Source of the DNA: Xiphydria camelus
Lineage: Eukaryota > Arthropoda > Insecta > Hymenoptera > Xiphydriidae
Length of the DNA: 64,000 nucleotides
Direction: 5' to 3'
Assembly: GCA_963678675.1 (NCBI GenBank)
Contig: OY783192.1
Location: 13,190,424-13,254,423, forward strand
The number at the start of each line of letters is the position of its first letter. Positions within the stretch are counted from its first letter, which is position 1. The notes beneath the pieces are model-generated. The model worked only from the letters and a program-made list of their open reading frames with translations. It was not told the origin of the DNA and made no database searches. The position numbers were made by a program, and so were the translations under genes. This document shows positions 33,001-48,000 of this stretch, piece after piece.

Positions 33001-36000
33001 CATCGCAATCGGATGAACGGTTTAGGAAGGCATAAGAGACATACAGACAGACAGACAGACAGACAAACATTCATTTTTATATATATAGATAAAGAAGTTC
33101 TGTGCTTTTATGGAACTTCTTCGGCCAATATTTCGCTCATTTTGTGATAAAGTAGTCAACATTATTTGTGATGCTACTGAACGTGTTTGCAAGGCTAGCG
33201 TGGAAAATGCAGTAAAAATAGAAAAAGAAGAAAATGCATGAAAAGGTTTACCAAATGAATTGATAGTATCAGGAGACGGTTCGTGGAGAAAACGGGGATT
33301 TTCATCATTGTTCGGTTTGGTGTCTTTGATCGGATGTTATACTGGCAAAATAATCGATATAATTATAAAATCCAGTTACTGCAAGGCTTGCAAATATTGG
33401 AGAAAAAAAGTGACACTGCAGAGTATGACGAGTGGCTCAAAATACATCAAAATAATTGTCAAATAAATCATACGGGGTCGGTTGGCAAAATGAAGGTGGA
33501 TGCAGTTATCGACATGTTTCAGCGCTTTGAAAGTTTACATCAAGTAAAATATGGCAGCTATATTGGAAATGGTTAAAGCCTTTACAGGTCTTTTAAAGTC
33601 TGAACCGTATGAGAACTTCGTTATACAGACAAAAGAATGTATCAGTCACGTGCAGAAAACAATGGGCACTAGGCTAAGAAATTTAAAAAAAAACGTACGC
33701 GGTCTCGGCGGGAAAGGAAAATTAACGAATAAACTTATCGATGAGCTTTCAATTTACTATGGTTTGGCTATTCGCAGGAATCACAACTCTGTAGAAAAAA
33801 TTAAAAATGAAATTTGAGGGACGTTATATCACAAGCTGTCAACGAATGAAAATCCTCAACACGGCAAGTGTTCAACTCATGAAAATTCATGGTGTTCGTG
33901 GCAAAAGGCAAGATCCACCAATACATCAAGTACTTTTTCACACAAGCCGGCTCTGTGGAAAACAGTTTTCGAAGCAATCAAGCCCATCTACGAAGAGTTG
34001 AGCAGCGACGACCTTATAAATCGATGCTTAGGTGGTTTCACTGAAAATAGTAGTAGTAGTAGTTGTAGTCTTTATTCAGCCTTGTGGCCATGAATAGGGC
34101 TTGGTTGCTTACAAGTTACTTATCTTCATTCTCATGCATGCTGTTCCTACGATATAATTCTGTCATCTCAATCACACTCGCACTACATTCTCTCCTTTCC
34201 GCTACTAATTCGCACTCATTTCTCCTACTTCCTGTAACTACTATCTAAACCTTCCATGAACCGGGGTACCTAACGCCCCCCACCGCTCTTTCTACCCTGC
34301 TCTTTCTGCCTCATTCTCTTCTTTCTGTGCTCCTGCTCCAGCCGGAAAGCCTGCTCTCCGTTTTCCTCTTCTTCCAGACTCGATCCTGGAATTCAATCTC
34401 CCTCGTTGCGATGCCTTTTGTACCCCGCCTTGACCTGTTTTTCTTTCAGTTTCGCTCTTTTCCCTATTACCGCTAACTTCTTTTGGGTCTCCCTCTCTTC
34501 TTGCGTAAGGTCGATGTCGATGAAAATCCTCCGCTCTCTCCGCTTGTTCTTCGTTTTCATGACCTCCACCTTTTCTTCCCAATTTTCCTTGATGCTTGTG
34601 GAGAACTCCTCTTCCAACTTCATGCGCTTCCTTTCCTCTCGAACTTCCAGGCCTTTTCCTACCTTCGTGCTCTTCCTCTCCAGCGTCTCCGCCTTCGTTT
34701 CCCCTTTCTCCTCCCCTATTTCCAGCTCATCTACCGGTTTCACTAAAATCTCCTTCATTAATTCTCTTTTCATGTCCTGAAACTGCACCTTAATCCACTC
34801 CGAGATTTCATTCCAAACTGCTATCAGATTCTTGTCCACCCGGCTGCCTTCCCCCTCGTTTTTTATTTTCCCAGTCTCTCTCCAGTAGTTATCCAAATTC
34901 TTCTCCCCGCGGCCTTTCTTCTCTAGCCTCTCAGCGTTGGATGGTCTACCTCTCTTTACCTTGTTCATGACTGTCTTCTCCCGTTAGTTTCCCTTCCTTC
35001 TCCACCGCCGGTTTACCGCTTCCCTACTTTATCGACTCTGACCTTTCCGTGTTGCCTTCCTCTCTCGCCTTTCTTCCTCCTCCACGCTTCACCTAACCTC
35101 ACTTCTAACTTTTCCTTGCTTTTCCTAATTTTCTATTTTTACCCTCCTTCTCCCAACAAACCCCTATAGTCTATCCTTTAACTCTAGCTCTGCGCTTTCT
35201 GTCTATTACCTGTACTACTCTTACCCTCTCTTATAACCGCTTTTCCTACAAGTTTTGCCACACCACTTCTACCACACGTCCACACCACTCAACCTCCTGT
35301 AATCAAGTTCCACTGAAAATAGCAATAAAAGTTTAAACTCAACGGTATGGTCAATGGCCCCAAAATGTACGTCAAGCGGAAAAACTATATGTGATATTGC
35401 TGGGAATCTTGCCGTATGCATTTTCAACGATGGAATTTGTAGTATAATGCAAGTTATACGACAGTTGGACATGACAGTTGGAAGCAATTGTTACAATTTC
35501 TGCGTTGAGGCAGACGAACTCCGCATCGATTTTTCGAATCGATCGCTGACTGAGGCTGTAAAAACAGCTCGAATTGCTTCAAAATCCAGAAGAGAAGAAG
35601 AAGAAGAACTCAACGTTCACATAGAAGGCCAACTATATGGTGCAGGCATCGCAGATTAAAGGTATACGAGGAGGGGTCAATAAGTCCTTAGAAAATCTAA
35701 GAAATGGCGCTCGTAGCATCGCTAATGGTCTATTTTCAGTAAGCGTCATTCCTCACTAGATATCTGTCAAAGTTTCAGCCATATTCATAGAGTGATCTCG
35801 TTTTTATTGTCAGTTGAAGAAAACAAGTTTCATTTATTGAAAGAAATGGACAAAAGTGAATTTCGAGCGGTGATTAAACATTTCTACTTAAAAGGCTTAA
35901 CACCGAAATAAATTAAAGCCGAGTTCATGGCACATCTGCCCCTGTGTTTGCAACTATTTATAATTGGATAAATGAATTTGAACGTGGCCGTCCATCAACA

Positions 36001-39000
36001 AAAGACGAATATCGTTCAGGACGTCCCGTAGAAATGAGTACCCCCGAAATGATCGATAAAATCCACGACATGGTATTGAGTGACCGAAGAACAAAATTAT
36101 GCGAAAGAGTTGAGGCCACAGGGTTGTCAAAAGGTACTGTCGTTTAAATTTTGCATGATAAATTGGCCATGAAAAAAATATCTGCAAGATGGGTGCCGCG
36201 CTTGCTCTCAGTTGAGAACAAACGCAATCGTGTGGTCACCTCTAAGGCTTCCTTAGAGCGTATGCGTCGTAATCCAGCTGAGTTTCTGGTAAAGTGTATC
36301 GAACTGGAAGGAGATTATGTTGAAAAATAAAAAAAGTTTACCCCCAAAAAAATGTTTTTCTATCTTTTTCTAAGGACTTATTGCCCCCCCCCCCCCCCCC
36401 CTACTATACTTTTCGACCGTAAAATGTTACTTAAAACTTTAAACGCGTTTTTTGCAAAACACCATTTTTCAAATCGGGCGAACCGATAGCGGCTACAAAT
36501 CTTTATCGATTGCCTTCAAATTTTGAGAGTATCTTTATACATATGTAATCTCTAGTAGACCACGTAGGGATTTTTCGATATGTTGTAAACTTTTTTTTAT
36601 AAACAATAAAACATGACATTTTTATGTGAAAACATGAACTTTTTGTTCACATGCCACCATTTTTCGAAAAATCGATATTTTTAAAATTCCCTACGTGGTC
36701 TAGTAATTTATGATAGAGTAAAGTGGGGGAATATGGCAACATAAAATATAAAGGTTCACATTCTAATGACTAACGCTCCTAGCTGATATATGATTACAAC
36801 ACCCCTCAGAGCTTACACATATAGGTATGTGTTGTGAGCCGCCCGTTGCCAAACTTCCCCAGAAAAAAATATTACAAGCAAAAATGTTCAGTGATACACT
36901 ATTGCCATAATACCCGCTATCATGGGTAATATGGCAACATGCTATTTCCGTAAAAATTAAATTATTTTATGAGATTAAAAACAAAATATATTCATTAAGG
37001 ATTCTCGAGCGTTATACTAAAAATAGTAAGAAATGCTTGAAAATGATTGCATTCGATAAACTGAAGTAAAAAAAATTCAGTTAAATTTTCAAGCCTTTTA
37101 AGAAGCTCGTTGTAAAGATTTTTGAATAACAAAATAACATATGTTCTTATGGGTTATAACTAACAGACCGCGATATTTCTGAGAAAAATAGTGAAGAAAT
37201 TCTGAAATTTTTTGAACAGCAAGTTTAATGAACTAAAATTATTTATACCAATTTTCACGTTCATTAAAGAGCCTGTTATTTTTTTATTAATTGTTCTGTA
37301 TAAAAACCTTTGATAAGTCAATGTGGTAACGTTGCATGACGTCACAGTAACGCGCAATTCAAAAAAATAAATAATACGATGTTTTCACAGATACACACAT
37401 ACTACTGTACGTCAAACGTTGTTGCCACATCGCACGAAGAACATACTTTAGAGTGTTACTGTACTTCAGTGGACTAACTTTTAGCAGGGAAAAAGCCCCT
37501 GTACCGCTTGAGAAACTTTGTTATCTGAAACAAACGCAAAAATAGGTAATAGGTACACCGCTGCTTGGGGTAATATGTCGCAGTCAAAAATTATAACGCA
37601 TATTACGCCACAATAAACCTTATCAAAATAAAAATCAAAACACTTCTTTAAGATACGTATTTGTATAACTAAGTATTACGCCACAAAAAGTTAGGACATG
37701 AATCATTTTGGCATACTCCTATTAAAATTGATCAAATCTACTTGAAACTTCCTTCACCACTATACAGTATGTCCCGTGGATAAAACGCAAGTATTTGAAT
37801 TTCCCTGACATTTGACTTTGGTAGTGCTTGGAACGGCGCTGTAGTTAGAGTTGGCTTCAGAAGAGTGCGCTGCGCTCTTACGAGCCGTGTTTCGAGAGCG
37901 AAAAGTGTAAAACGTCTGATTTCCCGGGTACTGTCAATTCGGGAGATCGAAGCGTTTAACCTCAAAATTAACTGAATTTGTAAATAATGGTAAATAATGT
38001 GTAGAAGTGATGAGAAATGATCACACAGGTTTGGAAACACGGCTCGTAAGAACGCAGCGCACTCTTCTGAAGCCAACTCTAACTACAGCACCGTTTCAAG
38101 CACTACCAAAGTCAAATGTGGGGGAAATTCAAATACTTGCGTTTTATATATATCCACGGGACGTACTGTACAGTGTGTATCAGCCAAATCGAATAAATTC
38201 GATATTATAAATAAATGGGGGCGTGTTCGAAAAAACGCTCGGACACGTCGGTTGGTATTTTTAGTTGCGTATTTTTTTCAACAAAAACTTATCATACAGG
38301 GTGTGTCATGTAACAGTGGCCAATACCAACCTTCTTATTTTAAATGCAACACCCGGTATATTATTCAATTTTTGGATTCTTTAGAAAATTCTAGACATAT
38401 TACGTGTACAATGTCCTATACCTATCTTAAACTGTTTCGGAAATATTAAGTGTTTTCAGATTTATTGTAAAAATTAACATAAAAAAGAAAATTATTAGAT
38501 TACAGAAATTTGCTACAACACACTCAAAAACGAATAAGTAATACTGTTTATTTATTGATAATGTAAAAAATATAAAAAAAACAATTATGTCAATGTAGGA
38601 GATGTTGAGTAACGTTAGAAGAAATTTCTATTTAAGATTAGGATGTTGCCAAGACGTTCGCGGCGAGCATTTTGAACATCTACATTGACATTGATGTTTT
38701 TTTTTGTTCTTTACATTATCAATAAATAAACAGTATTTTACTTATTAGTTTTTGAGTGTGTTGTAGCGAATTTCTGTAATCAAATAATTTTCTTCTTTTA
38801 ATGTTAATTTTTGCAATAAATCTGAAAACACTTAATATTTCCGAAACAGTTGAAGATAGGTATAGGACATTGTTGGCTTTGAAAAAGAAACTCTTAAACT
38901 GCGGTGTATTACCCAGCGCGGCCTATTCCCCCACTTTACTGTATATATTAAAGAAAAATTTTTGGATTTTTGTTCTAGGTTCACGTTTGAGGATACAGCT

Positions 39001-42000
39001 GGTTCGCCTGTTTTGGACCTCCAAAAAACTCATTGTAGCAACCGGATCCTGGAGCGGCCATTTTTTAATCAAAAATTAAAAAATATATATATATTGTTGT
39101 ACCTTTAACCCTCTAAGGACAACGACTACATTTTCGTTACGTGTTTCAGTCTGTTTATAATTACGACGGTGATTGGAGATTGGAAATTTATGAAAAAAAT
39201 CTTCTTTTCCTGATAAAACTACTTACATAATATGTTAACACCACTAAAATAATCCGATAATAATTTTTTTCCACAAATGTTATGCTTAGGAAAACTTCGT
39301 CCTTAGAGGGTTAAAGACACTTGATAAAGTACTTTATAAGAAAATTCGACAGCTTTTACTCTACTCCTTTAAAAAATTCCCAAAATTGTCCTTTTATTGA
39401 CGCGCATAGTGGCCTTACCCCTAAGTTAAGCGATAATGGCGGGTCGAAAAATCAGATGACTAATCGCTCTCCCTTTCGAATGGAAAAAATTCGATTATCC
39501 GAGTATTCACAGACACGTACACCACAGTAAGGTCGGTTGCCTGCTCATAGGTGAAGTAGTGCGCTAATACCGACAATCCTTAGAAAACCTTTTATCGTAG
39601 AGTACCTCACAATCGCCCTTACGCATGAGGAGCTCATTTTGCTGCGGTACATGCTTTCACAAACGCAGTTATAACATTTAAATACCTGAAAACATCTTTT
39701 AATTCTTCAACCTTATCGTCGGGATATTGAGGAGAAAGTGCTGGATCCAAGAACGCGGATGCATAGGCAAGTGGCCCGGCATTGACCGTGACGCATACGC
39801 TGCCTTGCAGTCTCAGCTGAAGTTTTTTCACGTCAGTCGGCACTAGTAGAGCCACGTCTTCCAATTCCTGAACTTGTTGCCTCATCTCATCCAAAGCCAC
39901 CTCTATCGGACTTATTTCTATTATGGTCTTCATAGTAACAGGAATACGTTTCTTGACGTACGGAAAAGAGTATTGCGCTGAAAGGGAGAAAATATTGAGA
40001 ATTTAACGTGTTGCCAAACAAAGAACTCTGCTCGCGAAGAAAAATCCATTGAAAAGCTTTTAAACAATATATTAAAAAGCTTCCAAATTTGAATATGTAT
40101 AAGTTATTTGTTCTAAGAATACGATGTTGGTCTTACTCGTAAGAATAGTTCTTCTTTTCCATTGATCTTCGGGACTGCCTCTGACTTTTCCCTCTTTCGT
40201 GAATGGAGTCTCGTACATGAAGCAATACACATCGTGTCTTTGTTCAAATTCGCTCGGTCGGGCCTCGAGTTCCAATTTGTCGAAGTATGGCGTTACGTGG
40301 GTAACCTGAATGTAAGCTAGCTTAGCGTCCAATTCTGCCGTGTCAACGGGCATGGAATCCATAATCATCTTCACATTTTCCACTCCAAATTTCTCCGAAT
40401 ATAAACGATTAATACGTTCAGATATTTCTGATAATGACGTCACTTTTGGCTCCTTATAAATGTATTCTTGACCATTTTCTTCCTCGAAATACGCCTAAAC
40501 GATTCGAGGTTTTTTTTCTCTTAAATTAAAAAAAATGTAATGTTGATGCGGGATAGAAAGTGATGTACGACTCTTACCAATCCAAAAAATGCGACTCTGT
40601 AAAACCTTCCGAGAAGTCTTTTGCCACTTTTGGTGACTTCGACGATTTTGGAACACGCCTGCGCTAGACGCGCATAACAATTGGCCAAAGCTTCGTAATT
40701 GCGTTTATTTTCATACATCGGAATGATCAAACGATGCAGAGGACCCAACAATTCGAATCGTTCAGCCTTCTCCAACGTTTCGGCGCAAGTTTCCAATTGC
40801 TCGAGAAGCAGGTATGAGTTGTAATGAATATCTTGAACGCCTAAAAATAAAATCATGTGCAATGATCGAAAAGTATCGACGCTGTATGTAGATCGACTGG
40901 TGGTACCTTAAGGATGTTTGGCCCCTATTGCAGAGAGGGAGTGGAGGTGGAAGGGAACAATACAATTTTCGTCAGTGTTCCAATCCCTGAACAAAAAAAA
41001 AAAGATTCTTTAATAACCTCCTTGAAGTTATATTTCATGATATCGGTCGAGCCATTATTTTTCTGTAACTTTATTATCTGTATCCTTAGAGTGTGTCAAA
41101 AAAATTATAGGAAAATATATTATAATTATTTTAAAAATATTGAAGCGGTCGGGAACAGCGGCAACGTCGCCCCATAGAGTGTTATAGAGGAGTGTGGTGG
41201 CACAAGTTGGTAACATTGCCTCACTAGAGCTTACTAGTTAAAACCCTGAATTATTAACAACATCAAACAAAAATAATATAAATTATAGTGAAAAGTGCTA
41301 TTTAAATGTATAAATATTAATAATTGCGATTAATAATTTTCACAAAACCTGAGCTCTCCGTATACGCTACACAGAAGATGTAACGCTTTTACTCCAACTT
41401 TTGCCACTAGAGCGCATGACGGTACCCATGCACGATCCCTATACTTGGCGCGCCCTGCGGCGTTGCCGCAGTTCACGACTGCGTGCGCAGCAATCTCCAT
41501 CGTGAGCGAATTTACCAAGATTTCTTAATTAATTGTTATAAATTACTGCCCTCTGATTGATGTGTGAAAATATACGACTTATTCTTTGCATAATGATCTA
41601 GCGGTATGCAAAGTTTCATTACGGTAACCCAATTTTCCATCGTTTTTTCTAAGTTTCTGTGAATTTCCCATAAAAGTACGGGTTAAATTGTCATTTTTAT
41701 TTCAATTATAACTTTCTAATGAGTTAGTCAAGAAACTTGAAATTTTGCATACGACTTTCAAAAATATTATATCAAAAAATATTATCAAAATATAGGAAGT
41801 TACTCAAATTTCTTCCAAGATTCTTTAATATTTTTGAAAGCCGTATGCAAAATTTCAAGTCAGTGCATAGGAACCGTCATGCGCTCTAGTGGCAGAAGTT
41901 GGAGTTAAAAGCGTTACATTTCTGTGTAGCGTATACGGAGAGCTCACGTTTTGTGAAAATTATTAATCGCAATGATTAATTTTTATACATTTAAACAGCA

Positions 42001-45000
42001 TTTTTACCTATAATTTATATTATTTTTGTTGGTAATAATAATAATTCGGGGTTTTAATCGACACGCGTGAGTATAAACAAACTAGTAAGCTCTAGTGAGG
42101 CAATGTTATCAACTTGTGCCACCACACTACTCTATAACACTCTATGGGGCGACGTTGCCGCTGTTCCCGACCGCTTCAATATTTTAAAAATTATAAAATT
42201 TTTCTATAATTTTTTTGACACACTTTAAGGATACAGATAATAAAATAAAGTTACTAAAAAATAATGGCTCGACCGATATCATGAAATATAACTTCAAGGA
42301 GGTTATTAAAGAATCTTTTTTTTTTTGTTCAGGGATTGGAACACTGACGAAAATTGTATTGTTCCCTTCCACCTCCACTCCCTCTCTGCAATAGGGGCCA
42401 AACATCCTTAAGACGCTTCGCAAGCTCCTGCCTATCATTGTTGACAGCCAGGAGCCAATCGAAAGTCTCGAGATATACAGGGTTACTACAAAAGAATCAT
42501 CGAGTTTTAAAAATATATATTTCAGAAAGTATTACAGATATAATAGTAAATGACATGTCAATAGAAAGGGAAAATATTCAAGTTTTTTAGCATATCATTA
42601 CAAATGTTCAATGTGGGCTCCTCGCGTCACACGACATACGTCCAAACGATAGTCCAGTTCGGTCCATACACGCTGCAATGTGTGTCGATCGATACTTTTA
42701 ACAGCAGTCGTAATGCGTTCTCGGAATTCATTCAGTGTTGTTGGCAATGGTGGTATGTAAAACTTATCTTTAATGCACCCCCAAAGAAAAAAATCGCACG
42801 GTGTAATAGTACACGTAAATTAAACATATAGACATGGAATAAGAGAAATAATTTATAAAGTTTTCATATTACGTATACATTTTCCTAATGGGATCAGGAA
42901 CAAAACCCTACAAAGTTCCCAATTGTCCAGTGTCCGCAACATCCTTTATTTTGCAAAAAACCACCCCCGGATGGTACATTGTGCCGGTTTTTCTCAATTT
43001 CCTTGTAAACCGTTGTTCAAACGTAAAAAATGTATAAAACCAAAAATGTTCGCCATTAAATTCTACACAAAAACTGTTCTATAAATACGTTAGCTAATCC
43101 TTACTAAATTCTCGCAAAATACGTTTAAAGTTAAGGGTAGTTTTTAGCAGGCCGTTAAATGCATAGTTATAATGCTCTAAAATCCCTTTCGAATTTTAAA
43201 ATTTGACTCAGATAGTACTTACGTAGCGATATTATAGCACTAGAACTATGAAAATCACTACAATTAAAGCCACATTTTACATGCTAAAAACTACACCTAA
43301 CTTTGAACGTTATTTGCGGAAATTCAGAGAGGATTAGCTAAAATACCTATAGAACAGTTTTTGTGTAGAATTTAATGGCGAATATTTTTGGTTCTATACA
43401 TTTTTTACGTTTGAACAACAGTTTACGAGGAAATTGAGAAAAACCGGCATAATGTACCATCCGGGGGTGGTTTTTTGCAAAATAAGGGATGTTGCGGACA
43501 TCGACCACATTGGAACTTTTTAGGGATTTATTCCTACTCCCACTAGGAACATAATTTACGTAATTGAAAACTTTATAAATTATTTCTTCTAAAAAGTACT
43601 ATTTCCGTGTACTATAAGGTCGGGAAACCTGGGAGGCCACGCGAGCAATATCAAATCTTGTATGGACCGAACTGGACTATTGTTTGGACGTATGTCGTGT
43701 GACGTGAGGAGCCCACATCGAACATTCGTAATGATATGCTCAAAAACTTCAACATTTTCCCTTGCTATTGACATGTCATTTACTATTATATCTGTAATAC
43801 TTTCTGAAATATATGTTTTTAAAACCCGATGATTCTTTTGTAGTAACCCTGTATACCGCGATCTCTCTACATACATACAGGGTGACATTTTGAAAACTTG
43901 CCACCCCAATATCTCAGAAAGTTACAGATTTTCTAAACAAAAATACGGTTTCGGCAGTGGAGAGGGGGAACCAAAATGACATAATCGGAGACGCACCCCC
44001 TCCAACCCCCTTAGGGGTAGCCCCCCCCAACTTTGTAATCTTAAATAGCAACCCCCATGTGTGATACAGCGTTGGAAAGCTCTTTAAAAATGCTTTACAA
44101 CAACATCAAATTTTGGTATCTTTCGATGAGCAGTTTTTGCGCAAATCGAGAAAGAAACTCCTAGATGTAAGTTGTCAATTTATTTATTAAAGGTCAGTTA
44201 CGTTACAATAAATTTTCGAAATTATTTCCATTGATTTTTCGAGCTTTTTCCAATGTTGTTCTTGAACTTTTGCGACATTCTTGCATAATTCTCTGTTTCA
44301 GTTGGTTAATGCTTGCTGGTTGAGTTTGAAAAACAACAGATTTCAAATGTCCCCATAAGAAGAAATCGCAGGGAGTAAGATCAGATAATGGAAATCACTT
44401 CGAAAATTTATTGTAACATAATTGACCTTTAATAAATAAATTGACAAAACTTACTTCTGGCAGTTTCTTTCTCGATTTGCGCGGAAACTACTCATCGAAA
44501 GTTACCAAAATTGGGTGTTGCTGTAAAGCATTTTTAAAGAGCTTTCCAACGCTGTATCACACATGGGGGGTTGCTATTTAAGATTACAAAGCCGGGGGGG
44601 CTACCCCTAAGGGGGTTGGAGTGGGTGCGTCTCCGATTATGTCATTTTGGTTCCCCCTCTCCACTGCCGAAACCGTATTTTTGTTTTTTAGAAAATCTCT
44701 ATAACTTTCTGAGCTATTGGGGTGGCGAGTTTTCAAAATGTCACCCTCTGTATACGCGCATACGAAGTGTAAAGAGAATACGGCTGCCCAGTTAAAATGA
44801 TGGGGGAAAAGTTCTACGGAACAAATAGAAGAATCAAAGACACTTGCAGGTAGTAATTTCAAGTTTGCTATGTTAACGAAATGGAGAGGTAACAAAATGA
44901 CATCTAATACATCTAATAGATAGTCTTATGTATATATAGCAGCTAAAAACGTAATTTAAAATAAGCTGTGGAATCTTGTCGCGATAACGATAAGCGGTAC

Positions 45001-48000
45001 ATAAAACTCCACTTGCAACTTAAACGATTTACCCTGTTGCATCATACGCATGCATTGAGTAAACACACCAATTAATTTATTTATAGGTTTCATATTACGT
45101 TCCTGAAATGAATCGTTAAAAGGCAATAAATTATCCCTTTCCTTCTATAAACTAGTGTCACATCCCATAATGTGACCCCTGCCTGGAAAACTCCTTTTTC
45201 TCACAATCAGACTCTGGACAAATAAAAGCCCGTACGAGTAGATGTTGACGTATACTTGCTATGAGTATAAGTTAGTTTGGGCAAGCCTCACACCTTAGCG
45301 TCAGTATCCTTCAGCAATAGCAATGATAAGAATCCTCTTGGAAGGGAGGAGTCACACTACGGTACGTGACACTAGGCTTAACGGAATTACGAATACTTAA
45401 AATTTTGGAGCTATAATCTAAATTATCCAGAGCACTTGAAACAGACAAATACAATTCTAATTACTACTAAATTACTGTCAAATAAGGTATCGAACAAACA
45501 ATGGACTTAAATTTAATTTCATGCAGAGAGAATGCTCTTTTAAGGTAAATCCAGGTAATATGGCCAACTAGAGTTGGCTCCTCATTACCACCGTCAATCC
45601 AATAGAGAGAGACCAAATCAGGTTAGGGCCGGTTGTACAATATGCCGATACACTGCCCGATAGAGTAATCCTGCCGACAAGCTCGCTTTTCACACGTCAA
45701 AAGCGGACTTGTCGGCAGGATAACTCTATCGGGCAGTATATCGGCATGTTGTACAACCGGCCCTTAGTCATATTAGCTGCACTTACCCGGACTTCCCGCT
45801 TGATACTAATGCTTATTTCAATACTGTGCAACATTCAAATATAAACATGTGTGCAACACAACATACAAATCTCACCGGCATCGAGCTTCAACCCTCGCTC
45901 GTCTCTCGAGATGTTCATCGATATTTCATCGAATGCTTCGGCGCCCCAAGTGTGGATCTTTTTTAGCTTCAAATATTCCGCCATTAGAGCTGCTATGTGT
46001 AATTGACAGCACGCGGCCTAATTGCAAAAATATAGCATACAAGAGGAAAGTGATACGAGAAAATGTACTCGAAACTGCCCATCGACGTCGATTTACCTCG
46101 GAAAAGTTTCCATCTCTTGCATGATTTCTTGCCATGGTCTCCAACCACGTATGCCTCAATTCTGGCGTACTGGCGTACGAATTAGCCAAACTGTGTTGCA
46201 AATCAACCAGCATTTCCGGATCGTTATTATGTTCTCTCATTTGTGCGGTGGCCATCAAAACCGTTCTGATTCTCTTGTTGAGATCTTTTACCTCAACTGG
46301 AAATCCAGTTCCTTTCATAACTTTATCGGAAGAAGCGTAACTATTAATAAGAGATAGCGACTCTTGAAATCTCGAGTTGTTTAAACCAATGACGTTGCCC
46401 AGCATTTGTGAAACTGAGATTATCACCTGAAGTTTATAAACATTGTGTTAAGCAGGAGAATTAATTTAACAGGACAATTAGTGAATTAGTGTTCGAGTTC
46501 GAAGGTCTTTTCAAGTTTTTCAGATCTTTCAAAAAATAAATACCGCATTTTGCTAAAGAAAAGTGGAAAATTTAATATTAAAGATTAATCCTTCGTTACT
46601 CGCTATATGAGCGCGGCGCCGCCGTTTTTAGATTTTAAGTGATTTTGTATATTTTTTACTATTAGAAAAATTTGAAAAACAAATAGAAATGCTTCCTTTA
46701 AACATTTCTGAAACGACCCGTGGCTATAATTTTTCAAAAAATACACTTGCGCAACTAAAAAAAATGATAATTGTCCGAGCGAACGGAAAAGCGGCGCCGA
46801 GCCGCCCAGTGCGAGTAGCTCTCCGACAAACGATCGAGATACAGTGTTGCCACGACGCACTTACATTCGTCTCCCGTTCAACAAGGTTACTAGACAGTGT
46901 TGCTCTGTCTAGTAACCTTGCCTGTTCAGTGCAAAGTATCTGAAAGTAGCCGGTAATGTAGCAACAGCGTGCTCCGTTTAGCAGGGCGGCTCAGCGCTCG
47001 CCATGCGACCACCTAAGGTCGTAGGTTTCTAGTGAGTAACGGAGGGTTAAAAGCACAAGAGGGTCTAACGATTCTACTACTCTGTTCGATGTTCGACTCC
47101 AGAAGACGAAGATGAAGCATGTGCAAAAAGATACCATTTTAAGATCTATCGTTTCTTTAATTTTAGTTTGAAATCATTTTTTAAAAATGCCTTGTTCTCA
47201 GAATAAAATCAAGTTCTTTCAGGTTTTTGTCAAGATTCTTACGAATTCAAGAATTCCTCCAGATTTTTAACGATTCAAAAAAAATCGCTGACTACCCTGT
47301 TTAATTGTCAGCGATTTATCAACTAAATAGAAATGTTAAAGCACGATTGAGCTTTTGTCTTAAGTTTTAATGCCTAATAATAACGAAGAATTTTCTCATA
47401 GTGTATCGATGAATCCGCGATTATTATGATGAATCAAGATAATTCTTACCGAACCAGCTAAAACAATGCAAAGTTTGCAAAGGGTTAACTCACTTGTAGA
47501 TGTACTCTGGTTAATCCTTTTCTGTTGGTAAACTCGAAATTGCTTCTCATAAGCAGATATAAGAGAGCACAAGACTCTTGTCTGATGGAACTGAGTTTAC
47601 TGTTGCAGCACCGTAATAATTGGTAACACAGCCGCCCACATAAAAATGCGCTTCCTGTAAAAGAGAAATAATATGCTGCTAACCGTTCGTAGACCATTTT
47701 ACCACTTCGATGTTAGCTGAGTCGCACGGCTTAAATACGCTTATCTCAAAGTGGCGCTTCATTGTATGCTACAGTAAGGGGTTACACCACCTTGACCCAC
47801 CCAAAAATTACGGTTTTTCAAGAATTTTTCTGAAGAATTGAAATGTTTTTATCGAAATTAAAGTACAATAAGGTATTATACTACTATTAAACTACAAACA
47901 ATTTTGTTTGTATTTTTTTATTTATAAAAATGGCGGCTTTAAAGGCGATTTACTGGAGCGCTGCGGAAATCGATGATCGTGCGGTGTGCACGATAACTCA

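Larger units (their letters stand above)
33100..35659 (+). pseudogene. Kolobok/'Mutator-like' transposase relic, copy 2
   Basis: Paralogue of the gene at 58478-60316. Recognisable in order: [12 protein letters not shown] (33105), a stop, [15 protein letters not shown] (33266-33310, first catalytic Asp), [25 protein letters not shown] where the other copy reads YIGDGD (second acid lost), [21 protein letters not shown], then an inserted retroposon (34051-35310), then [13 protein letters not shown], and ending in QLYGAGIAD and TAA at 35657-35659. Several frame breaks. The N-terminus is lost at the border with the (GACA)n repeat. Confidence 0.85.

Noticed and set aside
32032..33022. CRISPR-like array
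   Set aside because: Units are contiguous 129-bp tandem repeats without short repeats plus unique spacers, in eukaryotic DNA.
34406..34793. Three long plus-strand open frames opposite the retroposon ORF1
   Set aside because: They are complements of a Lys/Glu-rich coding strand, giving Ser/Phe/Leu-rich shadows without domains.
41330..41518. 62-codon minus frame in the fold-back at 40.9 kb as a gene
   Set aside because: It lies at the arm/loop border of a palindrome, with no domain, no splice context and no conservation in the other arm.
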